This document shows, one piece after another, positions 13,501 through 28,500 of a stretch of 64,000 nucleotides of DNA. The notes under the pieces are model-generated. The model worked only from the letters and a program-made list of their open reading frames with translations, was not told the DNA's origin and searched no databases. Numbering within the stretch: position 1 is the stretch's first letter; each line of letters begins with the position of its first letter. Source of the stretch: Pogona vitticeps (Eukaryota > Chordata > Lepidosauria > Squamata > Agamidae); NCBI RefSeq assembly GCF_051106095.1, contig NC_135789.1:25393264-25457263 (forward strand). Direction: 5' to 3'. The translations under genes and the position numbers were made by a program.

Positions 13501-16500
13501 CTGGTGGGTGGAGGTGCCAGTCCTGGTCCGTTACCTGGAAGGTAAGCAGAGGAGAAAAGCCTTCCTTCTTTGTCCTGCCCTGCTTACAAGGGCCACTCAG
13601 CTGTATTTGGCCAGAGCTTGGCTACTGCAGCCGATTGTCCCTGGGCCCGCCCCCTGCCCACTTCAAGTAACCCTCTAGCCAGTCCTCTGATCTGCTGGCT
13701 GCCACCTCCCCCCCAAGGAGGAATGTTCTGTACCTCCTGCTTCCCAAGGTGACCCATTTCTTTCTCTCTCTCTTGTCCACGGAAGGCCACAGCAAGTACA
13801 CGCTGGAAGCAGCCACGTGGGAGCAGAAGCTGCTGGAGGTATCATCCCCAGAAAGGCCAGGGATCTGATCTTCCACACAGCACCGGTGCCGGTCTCCTCG
13901 TCTGTAACCTGACCTTCTCTTCCCGGCCCCTCTGTAGTTCCTAGGGAAGTCTTTGCACCATCATCCTCAGTGGACGGGTGGCCCGGAGGAAGGCAGTGCG
14001 TGGATCCTGCGGCTGGGGCAGGAGATTGCGAAGCTGGTGGGCCTGGCTCACGGCTGCCCCGCCGAGAAGGTCAGTTCAGGGGGACCTTTGGGACGCTGTT
14101 CCCATCTCCTATCCCTTCGGCTTGGCTGTTTGGCAACCTGGCCCCCTTACTTCACAGGAAGACCTGTGCCGAGCCCCTTCCCGGGAGAGGCACAAGGAAA
14201 CCTGCTTCCTGGCATTGACCACCCTTCAGCCAAGAGGAGGGGAGCCCATGGAGGCTGTTTCCCTGCCATGGCAGGCGCAGGTGGCAAGCCATGGAGGACA
14301 GGCTGTTCCATCACTTGTTCTAAAAACGAGCGTAAAAACACGGGTCCAGGGAGACAGACAGCTGTCGGAGAGACGTGGATTCCTGCCTCCGTGGCCTTCT
14401 GGGCCCCTTCCAATGCCATGATTCCGTGGACAAAGCCCGCTCCCAAACCCACCAAATAGGCCCCCTTTTGAATTCTTCAGAATTCTTTGGTTCCAGGTGA
14501 AGAAATAAATTAATAAATAAGGTGGAAGGCCTATTCTTTTGCATATTTGATCCTAGGAAGTATATCACCCGCTGTGGATCCTGGTGAAGACCTTCTGTGG
14601 CTTTGACACTCTCCCTCTTTCCCTCCTCCATGGGGCAACCGGGGTTCCAAATGGGGTTCTGAGTTAGATTTCGGGGATAGGGTTAGGGGGGACCGCTGGT
14701 GGGGGGAGAACCGCCGGCTGGGCAGGTCAAGCATCAATGACGGAGCCTATCCTTGGTCTTGGCTGGCTGACTCTCCCCTCCTTCAGGCGTTCCTCTACAA
14801 GGCCTTGGGGACGACCCTGTCCTTGGCAGAAGAGTCCAAGGGGGTGGCTTCACAGCTCATTGAGGTGATGATGCAGACGGATTACACTGATGAAGGTCAG
14901 AGAAAGGTGGGTGCCAGTTTCCGCTCCCTCTCTCCCCTGGGGCTCTTTCCCAGGTTGGTGTTATCCGTGTCCCCCCCCCCCCGTGAGCCCGTCTCCAACA
15001 TGTCTACGGGACACATCCCCTTGCTTTGCAGGCAGATGTTTGTATCTGCATAGCTCTTCTCTCTTTCTCTGTATGTTGTGTTTGTGTGTGTCATCCTCAG
15101 GGCCTTCGCTGGTGCTTGGCTTATTGTGCGAAGGGGCAGCTGCGGGCGGTGCTGGCGGCCCTGAAACTCTTTGAGGAGAAGGCTGTGTCGGGCGCGGAGC
15201 TCGAAGAGGAGCCCGTTTGCCTTCACTCCGGCCAGGTCAGGCCCCCTCACTCACTCTGACCCTCTAAACACCCTTTAAAAGCCTGGCTTGGGCCCTTTTG
15301 AGGAGAAAGGCAGAGTAAAAATATTTAAAACAAATAAATTTGAATCAAATCTACTTACCGACTCTCTGGAGAGCCCAGAATACCCTTAACAGGGGAGCAC
15401 TGCCCAGGCGGTACAGCCCACAGGACCTGACAGACCCCCCCCCTTTGTGTGCATTTGATGTTCACAAGGCCATCTGTGGCCCCGAGAGGGGGGGTTCACT
15501 GTGGCCCCTAAGCCTCCCTGCCGCCCCCCTTCCATGGCTCACTTCCATTGACCTCCTATCTCTCAGAGAGGCCTATAAAGCCCCCCCCCCATCCCAAGGT
15601 TGCCTTGGCATCTGGAGGACACGTTATCCCTTTCTGATTTGAATTTGGGGTAGAAGTGGGGAGGTTTTTGGGGGGGAAGAGGTGTTGGAGGGCAGGCATC
15701 TCTTCAAGATCCTGGAAGGGCAAAGAGAGAGCCCCCCCCCCCCGAGCCACAAGGGAGACCCTCCTTCCCCAAGCCTGGGGATGATGGACACGGCAGCCTG
15801 GTTGAGGAAGGCAGATACTGTCCCTCTTGCTGGGGCACACACGGTGCTTTCAGGCAGAGAAAGACCCTTCCCGCCATCCTCTCCATCACCCTTTCCCAAA
15901 GCAAAGATCCTCAAGAGAGAGAGACACACACACACACCCCGGCTTCCCTCTTCCCCTCTCCTCCAGGGCTTGGCGGAGACGGCCAGGGTGAGGAGCGCCC
16001 TCCTGTCGCTCTACAGCTGCACTGTGCTCTGGGCCCCCGGGGAGCAGCTGAGGGCTCACCTGGAGAGCAGGATTGTCCCCGGGATCCTGCGCCATTACGC
16101 GGCCTCGGCCGGTCCCCAGGTGAGGTGCTTTGGGGGAAATGGCGAGCAGGCATAGCAGAGGCCAAAAGGCTTTTGGTGGAAGGGTGGACGGGGATCCACC
16201 AGGCTCATTGGGCCGAACCCCTGAGCAGGAGGGGAGAAGGCGGGAGAGGCGATGGCAAACTTGAGAGAGCCCCCGAGCAGCAACCTACGTTGCAGGTGAA
16301 GCAGGGGAAAAAGGCAAACCACCCGCTCTCCTGAGCTGTTGTGGATATAAAAGGAGAGAAGGGGTTTGGGTCAGCGGTGAGCCCGCTGGGGCCTGGCTGA
16401 GGTCTGTGTCCTTCCTGCTGGTCTGCTGGGGGTCATCCTTCCCCCACCCCCTTGAAGGCCCTCTTCTCCCTCCAGAGAGCCAAGGACACCGAGCTGGTCC

Positions 16501-19500
16501 TCAGCTTCGCCCAGAGCGTGTCGGAGGTCAGTCTCTCCATCCAGGCCCACGGGGAGACCCGTGCTTTCCGCCTGTCCCAGAAGCGAGCCCTGCTGGACCA
16601 TCTCATGGTGAGGGACAACGGGGGGGGGGGAGAGGGGAGGGGACGCTGCCTGGGCAGTGAGTCCCAGAAGGAATGAGTGCGGGGGGGATGGGGGGTGGCA
16701 GCTTTTGCCTCTGCTGGGACAGAACTGCCCATCAGGGGTTGAACGGTGAGGAAGGGGAGTTTGGGGTTTTTATTCCGGAAATTCCACGGGACGCCAAGGG
16801 GGAAGAAGGATCTCCCTTCTCCTCTCTTCTCGTCACTTTCTGGGTCGTTTTAAGTGACAACGGCTTCCAGTCCCTTGCACCGCCACCCCACCCACCCACC
16901 CACCCACCGTGCTGCTTCTTCCAGGACGTTCTCAAAGGCCAGCCCTCGGAGGCCATGCGGTCGCCCGCCTGCCAAGAAGTGCTGGTCGCCCTCCGGCACC
17001 TGAGGTGAGCACCCCTCTCTCTCTCTACCCATGCCGTCCTGCGGCAGATCCCCTGACACCCGCATGCGTTCTATCAGAGCCTGGTTCCGAAGCCCTGGGG
17101 GACAGCAGGGCCTTGAGCATGTGCAGAGTGCTTCTCTCCTCTCCTCTGCAGCTCTTTCCCCCTCTCGCAGGACGGGAATGTGAGCCAGCCTCTCCCTGTT
17201 AAGAAAGGAATATTTGGGGAAGGGGCTTCTCCCTTGGGTCTCCCCCCTTCCCCCCGCTTCGGGCGCCACACTTGCTGGGAAGCTGGTTGCAAGGGCAGTG
17301 GCCACCACGTGGGGCTTGTGGCCGGAAGACCCGCCAAGACCCTAATGGGGCTCTGGTCAGTTGCCAAGCAGGGATTTATTCCCTCACTACAGTCAGGTGC
17401 CGGAGCGGCTCTGCCACGAGGAGAGCGTGGAGTTGGCCGAGCGCTGTATCAGCCACGTCGTGGCCCTTCCGCCTTCGGGGCTCTTGGGAGACACCACACA
17501 GGTGAGCGATGGGGCTGGCAAGAGGGGGGTGCCCTCCCACTGGGGAGAGGGATGCTTCGGAGGGGCCACTGTTCCTCCCAACCCCCTTCCCTCCTCCGCA
17601 GGCTCTTTACACGGAGACCCTGGCTGCCTTATCTGGTCTGGTGGAGACCCTCCTGGCGGAGCGAGAGGCAGGGAGCGCCGGATCGGGGTGGTTCCAGCAG
17701 GTCTTCCAGGTGAGGGGGAGCCCACCACCACCAGATCCCCACCAGGCTTCACGGCGGAAGCCCCTGGTCCTCCCACCATGCAGACCCTGACTCTCGCCGT
17801 TGTCGGCACGGCGGTCCGATTCTTGCACTGGCAGTAATTCCTCTCTCCCTTCGACCCCCCCCCCCCACTTTCCCCGCAGCTCTTGGGCTACTGGCTGGTG
17901 TCGGAGCGTGAATGGGAGCGTGCCCGGGCCATGCAGGTCGCTGCCCGCCTGTTGAAAGCCCGTCACCAGGGTGGCACCTCTGTGAGTCCTGGCCGTTTTT
18001 TGGGCGAGTCCCTTTCTTCCGGCTCCCTGACGGTGGGAGGAGGAATCCGGGCCCCCCCGGGCTAGGCCATCCATCAGGCTGACTCCGGCCCTGCCCTGGG
18101 CCCCCTTGCCGGGAGGTGGGGCTGCCAGAGGCGCCCTCTCCAACTCATGCCCCAGCCTCCACTTGTCTGCCCCACAGCCAGCGCTCCCTGTGGGCCAGGT
18201 CGGACGCCTGCTTGGAGCCCTGGGGCCTTCCACCTGCGACCCCCTGGCTGCCATCCGGCAGGGTGCTGTGGAGTGCATCGAGGTGCTGCTGAGCCTCCCA
18301 GGTGAGCTGCCTCCCCAAAGGGCTTCTTCTTACCTTCATAAAGCCCTTCATTTAAATGTTTACCTACATCAGCGGTTCCCAACCTTGGGAAACCAGGTGT
18401 TCTTGGACTGCAATTCCCAGAAGCCTTCACCACCAGCTGTGCTGGCCAGGAATTCTGGGAACTGCAGTCCAAGGACCTCTGGAAACCCAAGCTTGGGAGC
18501 CACTGAGCCAAACCAAAGGGGAAGGGGGATCATCATTGCCACTAACATTTGCATCTTAGCCTGGAGCTTCCCTCTCTGTGCGTTCCAAGGCTGGATGCTT
18601 TGCCTCTTAATGTAGAGAAATTGCATCTAAGACCTCCTGGTTAGTTCTGTTACTCTGAGAGCAAATGCTTTGGATCCTGTTTCCAGGAAGGCTAGCACCC
18701 CCCTGTGCTTTAATAACACTATTATATCTTAATTTTTGTGTGTGCTGTATTTTTAAGTTTACAATGTTTCTAATAATTCATCATGTTTCATGTATGTTTA
18801 TTCTTTTATATCACTTTGGTGTTACAGTACTTAATTTTAGTTTATTGTCGTTGGTGATTGTTTTATTCTCTGTTGCGAACTGCCTGGCAGGGCCTTGGGA
18901 GCCGGATGGATGGATGGATAGATGGATGGATGGATGGATGGATGGATGGATGGATGGATGGATGGATGGATGGATGGATTGAACGAACGAACGAATGAAC
19001 GAATGAACGAATAGATCTTTTTCTCTTCTGGAAGGGCTTTACCCACATGTAGGAGCCTGCAAGGGTAGTGATGCAGGTATCTTAAGTGAGATGCTCTTGG
19101 GGGGGGGGAGACGGTCTTGTGGCTCCTTCTGCCCAGCCCTGGCTTTAGGCGATCATGTCTGGAAAGAGGACCCACCACCAGAGAAGCAACTCTTTCTGAA
19201 AAATCAGTGCCCACTGCCGGAGACCCTCCTGCAGAGGAAAGCGTCCAGGGCCGCCTCTTCCTCCCCGGCAGTGACTTCTGCGGCAGAACCTGTGCGCCAT
19301 CCCGGCTTCCTTCCCTCTGGCCGTTTCTTCCAGGAGCCATGAGATCCCCAGAGCCCAAGGGCCGCACCTGGGCCTCGTGGCTGCATTGCATTCAGCGGGA
19401 CCTGCAGAGCGAGAGCACCAAGGAAGTGCGCACTGCCTCCCTCCAACTGGCCAAGGTGCGGCAGGTCCGAGAGCCTCGGGGAACAGGAGCAAGGGTGGGG

Positions 19501-22500
19501 TGGGGTGGCCGAGGAATCACGGAGGGTCTGGGATGTGTGGAGGTCCCTGTGGCTTCCCTGCACATCCCTCAGGGTTTCCTTTCTCCCTCTCGGGCACCTG
19601 GATAGGGTAGAACCCCTCTGTAGGAACAAGGATTCTTTGGAGGGGGGATCTGAGTTCCGAACAGGCTTTCTCTGAACCAAGGATTCCAGGGGATCTGGAA
19701 CGGCTGAGACGGGAGGGACCCCCCTCGTCCCAGGCAGAGGGACCTGCTCTGCGCGTCTCCCCCCCAACCCTGCCACCCCCTCGCTTCCTGTCCCTCCCCT
19801 AGGTGGTCAGCCGCGCATTGCACTCCAAGGAAATGGTGCCCTTCCTGCGCTCCTTGCTGGAGCAACTGAGGACCGTGAATGCCGCCTGCGACCAGGCCGT
19901 CCTTTGGTGGTTCGAGGTGGCCGCGAGGGAGCGAGGGACTGATCTGAAGGACAAGGTAAGGACAGGTGTATGAAGGCCCCTCTGCAGGCCAGGTAAGGAA
20001 AGACCACCGGCCAGGGATCTGAAGGTGACGACCCCCGGCTTAGGCAAAGGCCACCAAGAGCGGAGAGGGGAGGAGGAAACCTGTTAATGTTTCCATGGGT
20101 TTGATCCTCAGGTGGGGCTGAAGGAAGCATCGGCCGCTTCGTTGGTCTCGGGATTTTGTCGACAGGAGCAAACAGGAACAGAAAGGCTGAGCTTTCCTCT
20201 CCTCTCCCTCCCAGGTCCGGGGTTTGGTGGCGGTCCTTTGCTCCTCCCTGCAGTGGGCCGAGGACCCCTCCCTGCGGCGCTCCTTGGCCCAGGCCCTCTG
20301 CGTGTTGGCGGAGCACCACTCTCGAGGGGTCTGTGCCTCCCTGGTGGAGCAGCCCCTTCTCCAGCCCAGGTGGGTGCAGGTGACCCCAAGGGCCCGGCCC
20401 TGCCAGGGGGCAGAGGGAGGCGGAGGCTTCAGGCGGCTCCCCCCCCCCCCCAGGGCAGCCAGAAAGGGGTAGCCCACGGCTCATCGGCTCATCCAGGATG
20501 GTTGTGGGTGGTTGTTTGCTTGTTCTAAATCCATTTAAAATTTTTATTGCTGGATGCAGAGAGAGGAGCCGGTGGGGGTTCTCTCTCTCTCTCTCCCTCT
20601 CTCTCTCTCTCTCAGATGCCAAGACTGGGCTTGGATCTTTGGGGCTGGAGGGAGAGAAGGCGTTTCCTCCTGTGCCTCAGGCAGCAAAAAGTCTTGGGCA
20701 TTCCCAGGCTGGACCACCTGGGAATCAAGAGGGCTTTGACCCCTGGAGGAGAAAACTTTGCCCCTCTGACAAGGCTTTGCCCCCAAATCCCTTCTTCCCC
20801 AACAAGCAGGGGAGAACCGAAGCTATCTTTTGACCCCTTCCTCACTTCCGTGACCTCCCGTTATTCTGAGTACCGCTTCCCAGAGTCCCCCTCAGATGAC
20901 CCTGTGCATTTTTAGAAGGACGTCCCCTGCCTGCAAGCTCATCTCTCTGCCCTGTGGCTTTTGCAGGGCAAGAAGGGAGCTCTGGGCCGCCATCGTGACT
21001 CACCCGAGCTGCCGAGCCTCAGCCCTGAAGCATTTGCTCCGCTGGGTGATGTCGGACGGGAGCAGCGCCCCAAATTGTGTTCTGGTGAGGCTTCTGCCCA
21101 CGGGAGGCTCATGAGTCTTGGGGGGGGGCGCCAAGGAGGGCCAGTGGCTCCCTCACTCCTTCCTTAGTGGATTTCTCAGCCCTCGGCAAGGTCAGAGGTG
21201 GGGACGATGGGTGCCGTTATTCTTTCATCCCAGCTGAATTTTTTTCCCTCCCCTCCCCAATTTTTTTTAAAGTTGTCATTTCATAATTTATTATTTACTA
21301 ACAAGAACACTCAGCTTTGCCCCCGGGTTGAAGGAGTCTTCAGTTTGGTGCTCCGAAGCCATGGTAGAGTGACTGAATTTTGGCCGTGCAAGCTACCAGC
21401 CTATGGAACGCAAACGGGCATTTTAAAAGAAATAACCCCAAGGATGGGTGCTGAGTTTCACAGATCTGGGCTTCATGGCAGCAGACAGACAAGAGACAGG
21501 CCTGTCTCATTCTTTTTTTTTATGAAAGAGAAAACAAAACATCAAGGAAGTGCTGGGCACTTAATACAGTGTCTTGTGGTATATATTTTTTAAAAAATCA
21601 GGGTGAAGGAGCTGCCTTCGGTCATCCTTTCTGGTTTTTGACCTCTCCCTGATCCTCTCTGGGGCCACTGGACACGACACAGAAAAAAGCCATCCGGCAA
21701 GGAGGAAGCCACACAGCTCCCTTTGCAGCTGGCAAAGCCCCCTCTCCTGTTTCCAGGGGCCCAGAGGTTGAACTTGCCTTGGACGGGGTTGCTTTGAGAA
21801 GGAAGGAGCCCCAAACCTCAGTCAGGAAGCCCCGAGAGAGTCCACAGTCCCTGGCCGCAACTCGATATTTTGGGGGGGGGGGGGATAATAAGAGGGAAAG
21901 ACTGACTTCTTCCTGGCACCTCACCCATCTGTGCCAACCAACCTGGGCTAAAAGAGGCAAAGCTGTGGCAGGAGCTCCCTATGAAGAAGCCAGCTCAGCA
22001 GGTTTTGGGATTGCCCCGTGGTATTGCCCCGGGTTTGTGTGCCTAGCGATTCCAGGGACGTCTCCAAGCCAAGGATTTCTGTGGAGCTGGGAAGGACTTT
22101 ACCCCCCAAATTCCCTGAGCGCCAATGCCACTCAAGGGCCGTCAGTGCCGGCCCCCCGACCTCCAGAAGAGGGGCCCTCGTCCCCCCCAGCCCCTCCCAC
22201 GGCTGTGTCTCCTCCAGGTGCTCTTAGCCCTCCGAGAGGTGGTCGTGGCCTTGGACAGCTGGACCGGGCTCTCCTCGCTACTCTCCGATCTGTGCCATGT
22301 TCTCCTCTTCTGGCTCAGCCAGGACTGGTCCGGAGAGATGCCACAGGCAGCCTGTTCCCTTCTGGAAGGCAACGGGGAGCTGGAAACGGGATGGGCAGGG
22401 GCCCGGGGGTAAGTCACCCCCACACCTTCCCTAGCCGGCCCCTTTCTTGCCCAGCCACGCCTTGACGTTCCTTGGAGGCTTCGGTTCCTCACGTGTCCTT

Positions 22501-25500
22501 TTCTCGGCTCGCCAGGAAGGGGCTCGGCTCTTTCCGCTGTGCCAAGGGGGGGGGGGAAGCCCACCTGCCAGGGATCGGAAGCTGTGCCAAGCCGCACTCC
22601 TCTGGCTACTGGGCTGGTCATCTCAGTAGCCCCTTCCTCCCTGGGCCTGTAAAGAGGAGGACCACGGGCTTCCTTCCTCCTCGGCTGAAGGATTCTGCCC
22701 TCGGGTAGACGTGGCAGGAGCCGCGAGTGGGGTTGGCCTTTCTTGCTCCCAACCCAGTGACTGGGTCTGTCTTCCAGACTGGCGGTGGAGGTGCTGCAGA
22801 CCATGCTCAGCCAAGTGATTCCAGAGGCCACGTGGGCGATGGAGGCAGAAAACGCCTGGGCCCTCCTGAGAGAGCCAGAGAGCCGTCTTAAGGGGTGTTA
22901 CATACAGCACTGATGTTACCTGTCTGTCATGGGTTTGGAGGGAAAGTTCCATCCTATGGGGAGTGGAAGGCGGGACATCAGGAGGAGGGGCTGTATTGTA
23001 TAAATATGTGATGCCTGTGTGGTGAGAGAGGTGAAGCTGAAGAGAAGCTGGAGAAGAGCTGAGAGAAGAAGCTTGAGTGGGAGTCTGTGTGTCAGACAGG
23101 GTACTACTGTGTGTCAGTCAGTACCAACCTGATAGGTTCAGGTGTCTGTTGGTTAGCCAGAACTGATAGGTTCAGGGTCTGTGCTTCAAGTTAAGGGTTC
23201 TGGGTGAACCAAACTGTGTGTATGTATGAGTGAGAATAAGCCACGTTACTTTATGTTATTCACCTGATGGTTTTATTTTTCCCTGTGTGTATTTAAAATA
23301 AACCTTATTCTTTTTATTGTTTAAAAATCCATCCCTGGTCTGTGTGACTTCTTACAGGGAATGGTTGGTGGCAGCTTAGTGTAACTGTGTGACAGATCCC
23401 AGTAGGTCTGGGTTTGTCACATTGATTGGTGTCCAGCGTGTGGGATACGACTGGTCCAGTTGTCCAGCGGTCCAGCAAAGCCTTGGCAAGTGTGCCCAGA
23501 GCAAGGGGGGTCTAGTCAGGGACAGTCTGAGGCGCGTAGGTAATCTTCTAGGTGTACCTCACGGGGAGGTGCGCTAGTAGAAGAACGTGCCAACTGGGGA
23601 GACTTAGATTAAGGTGCTCTGAGGCAGCCTAGTTTTGGCGGGAAAAAGCTGAGGCAAAACTGCGTAGCAACAGCGAGCTAGCTTGCCAGCTGAGAGGCCC
23701 AGCAGAGGGGGGTAGGCTCTGACTCGATACTGTTGCAAGTTAGTGCTGAAGAACAGCAGCAATCTCTAGGGAGAGCTGGTTCTGAGGCAAGAAGGAAAAA
23801 AGTGGTCGTTTTATTTTGAGGCTTGACTTTTAAAGCAGCCTGTTCTGAGGGGGGATTATGCCCTTGACTCGAAGCCAGATGGCCGAAATGAGTGAAGTGA
23901 AAGACCCCCAGATTGACCAAGGTTCTGAGGATGAATTTGGCTCAGTGCAAGGTGACAGCACAGGAGAGCAGGACCCAGAACTCAGAAAAATACTCCTAGC
24001 CCAACAGCATGAACTGAGGGTGAGGGAAATGGAGGAAAGATTAGAGAGAGAAAGAAGGCAATTTGAAATACAGAGAATTGAATTGGAATTGCAGAGAGAG
24101 AAAATGGCGTTTGAATTAAAAAAATTGGAACTGATGAATCAGAACAATAATAATAATAGGGATTCTGAGGGAGGCCAACTGTCTAAAGCTGACCTGAAGA
24201 AATTCCCTGTGTACCACAAGGGAGATTGTCCTGAGGTGTTCTTTTCCTTAGTGGAAAGAGCGTTTGTGGACTTCTCAGTGAGGGAAACTGAGAAGATGAC
24301 CATCATGCGATCTTTAATCAGTGGTAGCCTGGCTGAGGTTTATGCCGAGATGCCTGAGGAACTGATGAAAGATTTTGCAGAGTTTAAAAAACTGGTGTTT
24401 GCCAGACATGGGATAAATGCGGAGCAGCTGAGACAAAGATTCAGGTCCCTCACAAAAAAACCAGAACAGACTTTTACCCAAGTGGGGGCCCAATTGGTGA
24501 GGCTGCTTGAGAAATGGCTATCGCAGGAGGGGACAGAGACCTATGAGCAGCTTAAAGACTTGATAGCACTGGAACAGTTCTATTCAGTCCTGCATGGGGA
24601 ATTGAAATTCCAGGTGAGGGAAAGGAAACCGAGGTCTGTGGCAGAAGCCGCAGAGATCGCAGATTTTATTTCCCAAATAAGAAAGCCCTTGGGTGAGGGG
24701 AAATCTGTAGGTAAACCCAAAGAAACCTACAGCAAGTACTCTCAGGGACCAGGGAAAAGCCAGCAAGGGGGAGGGGCCCATGGTGAAGGGAAGCCCTCAG
24801 ACATGAAACTAAGACCTCAGATTTTGGAGGGAAAACCAAAACAAGATGAGAGAGAATCAAAATACACCAGAAAATGTTATTTCTGTCAGGGAAAGGGTCA
24901 TCTAATCTCAGAGTGTGAGAAATTAAAGCAGCTAAAAGGAATGGTGCCTCAGAATTCTAGTGGGACCAAGCCAAAAGCTGTGTTCTGTGTCCAGAAAGAG
25001 CAAGGCTCAGTGTCACTGAGGGAGCCTGTTGCCATGGCTACTCAGTCTGGAACAGCTACCTCTGCTGATCAGGCTGAGGAAAATGGTCCTCTTGTGGAGG
25101 TAAAGCGCTGCTTGCTGATAAAAACAGATTCTCAGTTGTTTGAGACAGCAGGGGTGGATGTAGGAATATTTGACCGTCAGTATAGGGGGCTGCGGGACAC
25201 TTGTTCCCAGGTAACCCTGTGCCATCCAGATATTATTCCTAGGGAGTTTATAATCCCAAATGAGAGCATGAAGGTGGCAGGGATTGAGGGGCAGGTAATC
25301 TCTCTGCCAGTAGCAGAGGTACCTGTCAACTTTCAAGGCTGGAGGGGAGTTTGGAGGCTAGCGATTTCATCGACTCTGCCAGCAGCCGTGCTCGTGGGAA
25401 ATGACCTGGCTGAACATGTGAAACGGGTGCTAGTGATTACACGCTCACAAGCCACCACAGGGACAGTTCAGGGGGGTAATGATGAGCCAGAGACGGAGGC

Positions 25501-28500
25501 AGAAGGGAGTTCAGAAGCTGTGGTGGAAACCTTAACCACAGACAGCAGATTTGGACAGGAGCAAAAGGCAGACGCCACTCTCCAAAAGTGTTTTGAACAG
25601 GTGACTGACGCCCAGCTAACACCTGAAACCCCAGTGAGATTTCTGGAGAAAAAGGGGATTTTATACAGAGAAACCCTGAGGAATATCTCAAAAGGGGGAG
25701 ATGGGATCAGAAGTCAGCTGGTGGTACCTGAAAAGTATCGCCCCATGATCTTACAAAGGGGTCACTCTGACATGTTTGCTGCACACTTAGGGGTGAACAA
25801 AACACAGCAGAGAATCACACAGAATTTCTACTGGCCTGACATAGGGAAGCAGATCAGGGAGTTCTGTAAACAATGTGATGTGTGTCAAAGGCAGGGGAAT
25901 AACCGCGACAGGACCAAAGCAAAGTTGTGCCCTTTGCCTGTGATTGACACTCCGTTCAAATGCATAGGGGTGGATATTGTGGGACCTTTGCCCAAGGCCA
26001 CAAAGAGGGGGAACAGGTTCATTCTAACAATTGTGGACCATGCCACAAGGTATCCTGAAGCCATACCCTTGACTAACATTGAAACTAACACAGTGGCCGA
26101 TGCTTTGGTGGGGTATATGTCCAGGATGGGATTTGCCTCAGAGATAATCACAGATTTGGGCGCATCGTTCACGTCAAAGCTTATGAAACGCTTATGGCAA
26201 ATCTGTGGAATTAAGCACAAGGAAACCACTGCCTATCATCCGGAAAGTAATGGGTTAACTGAGAAGTTCAATGGGACTCTAATGCGCATGATTAGGGCTT
26301 ACTTGGCAGAGAATCCAAACAATTGGGACCAGAAGCTGCAATCCCTTTTGTTTGCTTATCGATCAGTGCCACAAGCCAGTACCGGGTTCAGTCCATTTGA
26401 ACTTTTATTTGGGAGAAGGGTGAAAGGGCCCCTTGATTTGATCAAACAAAATTGGGAGCAGATCACCCAGGATGACCCACAAGACGTTGTGACATACATA
26501 GACACCTTGATGAATGACCTAAGGAGAAATCTAGAGCTGGCAGCAGAAAACCTGCAAGCTCAGAAGGTCAGACAGAAAACATGGTTTGACCACAAAGCTA
26601 GAGAGAGGCACTTTGACCCAGGGGAGGAAGTGCTTTGGCTTAGGCCCTGCAGAGAGAATAAACTGCAGCTCAAATGGGCAGGACCATATAGGGTCATTTC
26701 CAAGATGTCAGACCTGAACTACCTAATAGAGCAGGAGGAGAACCAAGCAAGGAGGGTGGTTCATGTGAATGCCCTAAAACCCTACTACAGAGGGGAACAG
26801 AGGGTTTTATTTGCGATAAAAGCAGCTGAGAGTGAGGAAGCTGAATTACCCTTCTGGGAGGGTAGAGGGGAAGTAAAATACAACCCAGAGGAGGTAAAGA
26901 TCAGTCCTGCACTCACCCAAGACCAGCAGCGAGAACTAAAAATGCTGCTTAGTAAATATCAACAGGTGTTCTCCAACAAGCCGGGGATAGTGAAGGGAGT
27001 GATGCATCGGATCCACACAGGGGATGCACCCCCGCAGGCAGTATCCCCATACCGAGTAACGGGACCCTACAGGGACAAGGTGCGGAAGGAGCTGGACGAA
27101 ATGCTAAGGGAGAACATAATCGTCCCCTCTTCTAGTCCTTGGTCCTCTCCGATAGTCCTTGTGGACAAGCCTGATGGGAGCATTAGGTTTTGTGTCGATT
27201 ACAGGAAATTAAACCGTGTAACCACTCCTGATGCCTACCCAATGCCCAGGCTAGACAACCTGATTGAAACCATAGGGGGTTGTCGGTTCATCTCATCATT
27301 GGACCTGGTAAAGGGATATTGGCAATTAAGAATTGATCCCAGGGATCAAGAAAAGACTGCCTTTTGCAGCCCTTTTGGTCTCTATGAGTTTCGAGTCCTG
27401 AGCTTTGGTCTCAGAAATGCACCAGCCACATTCCAAAGGCTGATGGACCAGACCTTAGCAGGGCTCAGTGACTTTACAGTGGCCTACATTGACGACATAG
27501 GGATCTTCAGTAATACCTGGGAAGATCACCTGTTACACCTGGAGTTAGTGCTGCAGAGGTTAAGTGCAGCAGGGCTAACAGTAAAGGCCAGCAAGTGTCA
27601 GCTGGGTAGCCCAGAAATAAAATACTTGGGTCACATGGTAGGGGGAGGAATGATAAAACCCCTGGAGGCCAAAATAGAAGCTGTTCGTGATTGGCCCAGA
27701 CCCAACACCAAGAAAAAAGTCAAATCATTTCTTGGGTTGGTGGGCTACTACAGAAAGTTCATCCCGAGGTTTAGCGAGATTGCGGCTCCGCTGACCGATC
27801 TGACGAGGAAGACGGCTGATGACCGCATCCCGTGGACCAGCGACTGTGAGGCGGCGTTCCAGAGGTTGAAGGAGGCGTTAATCAACTATCCTGTCCTGCG
27901 TGCTCCAGACTTCGACCGGGAGTTCATCATCTACACCGATGCGTCTAACAGCGGGGTAGGAGCAGTTCTGTGCCAGGAGGATGAGAATGGTGACCAACAT
28001 CCAGTGTCCTACCTGAGTAGGAAACTTCAAAAAGGTGAGAGACATTTGGCAATCGTGGAGAAGGAGTGTTTGGCCATAGTCTACGCGATCCAGAAGGCCA
28101 AGCCTTACATCTGGGGAAGACATTTTATTCTGTGTACTGACCATTCACCATTGCAATGGTTAAAGACAATGAAAACCCACAATAGCAAACTTATGAGGTG
28201 GGCTTTAAACCTACAGGACTATGACTTTGAAGTGAAGGTGGTCAGAGGGTCAGTGAACTGTGTTGCTGACGCCTTATCAAGAAGACCTGAAGAATGAAGA
28301 CGGCGAAAGAACATGGACTATATGTATATAATGATGACAAAAAGTTAAAATGTACCTGTGTTTTTTGAATTTGGTTTGTATGAATAAAGGTAAATGGATG
28401 TATTGTATTTGGTAAATGTTTAAATGCCTATTTGCTATGGTTAACTTAGAATGTAAGTATGAGTAAGTATAATAAGGTATGTATAACTGTTGTTGTGTAT

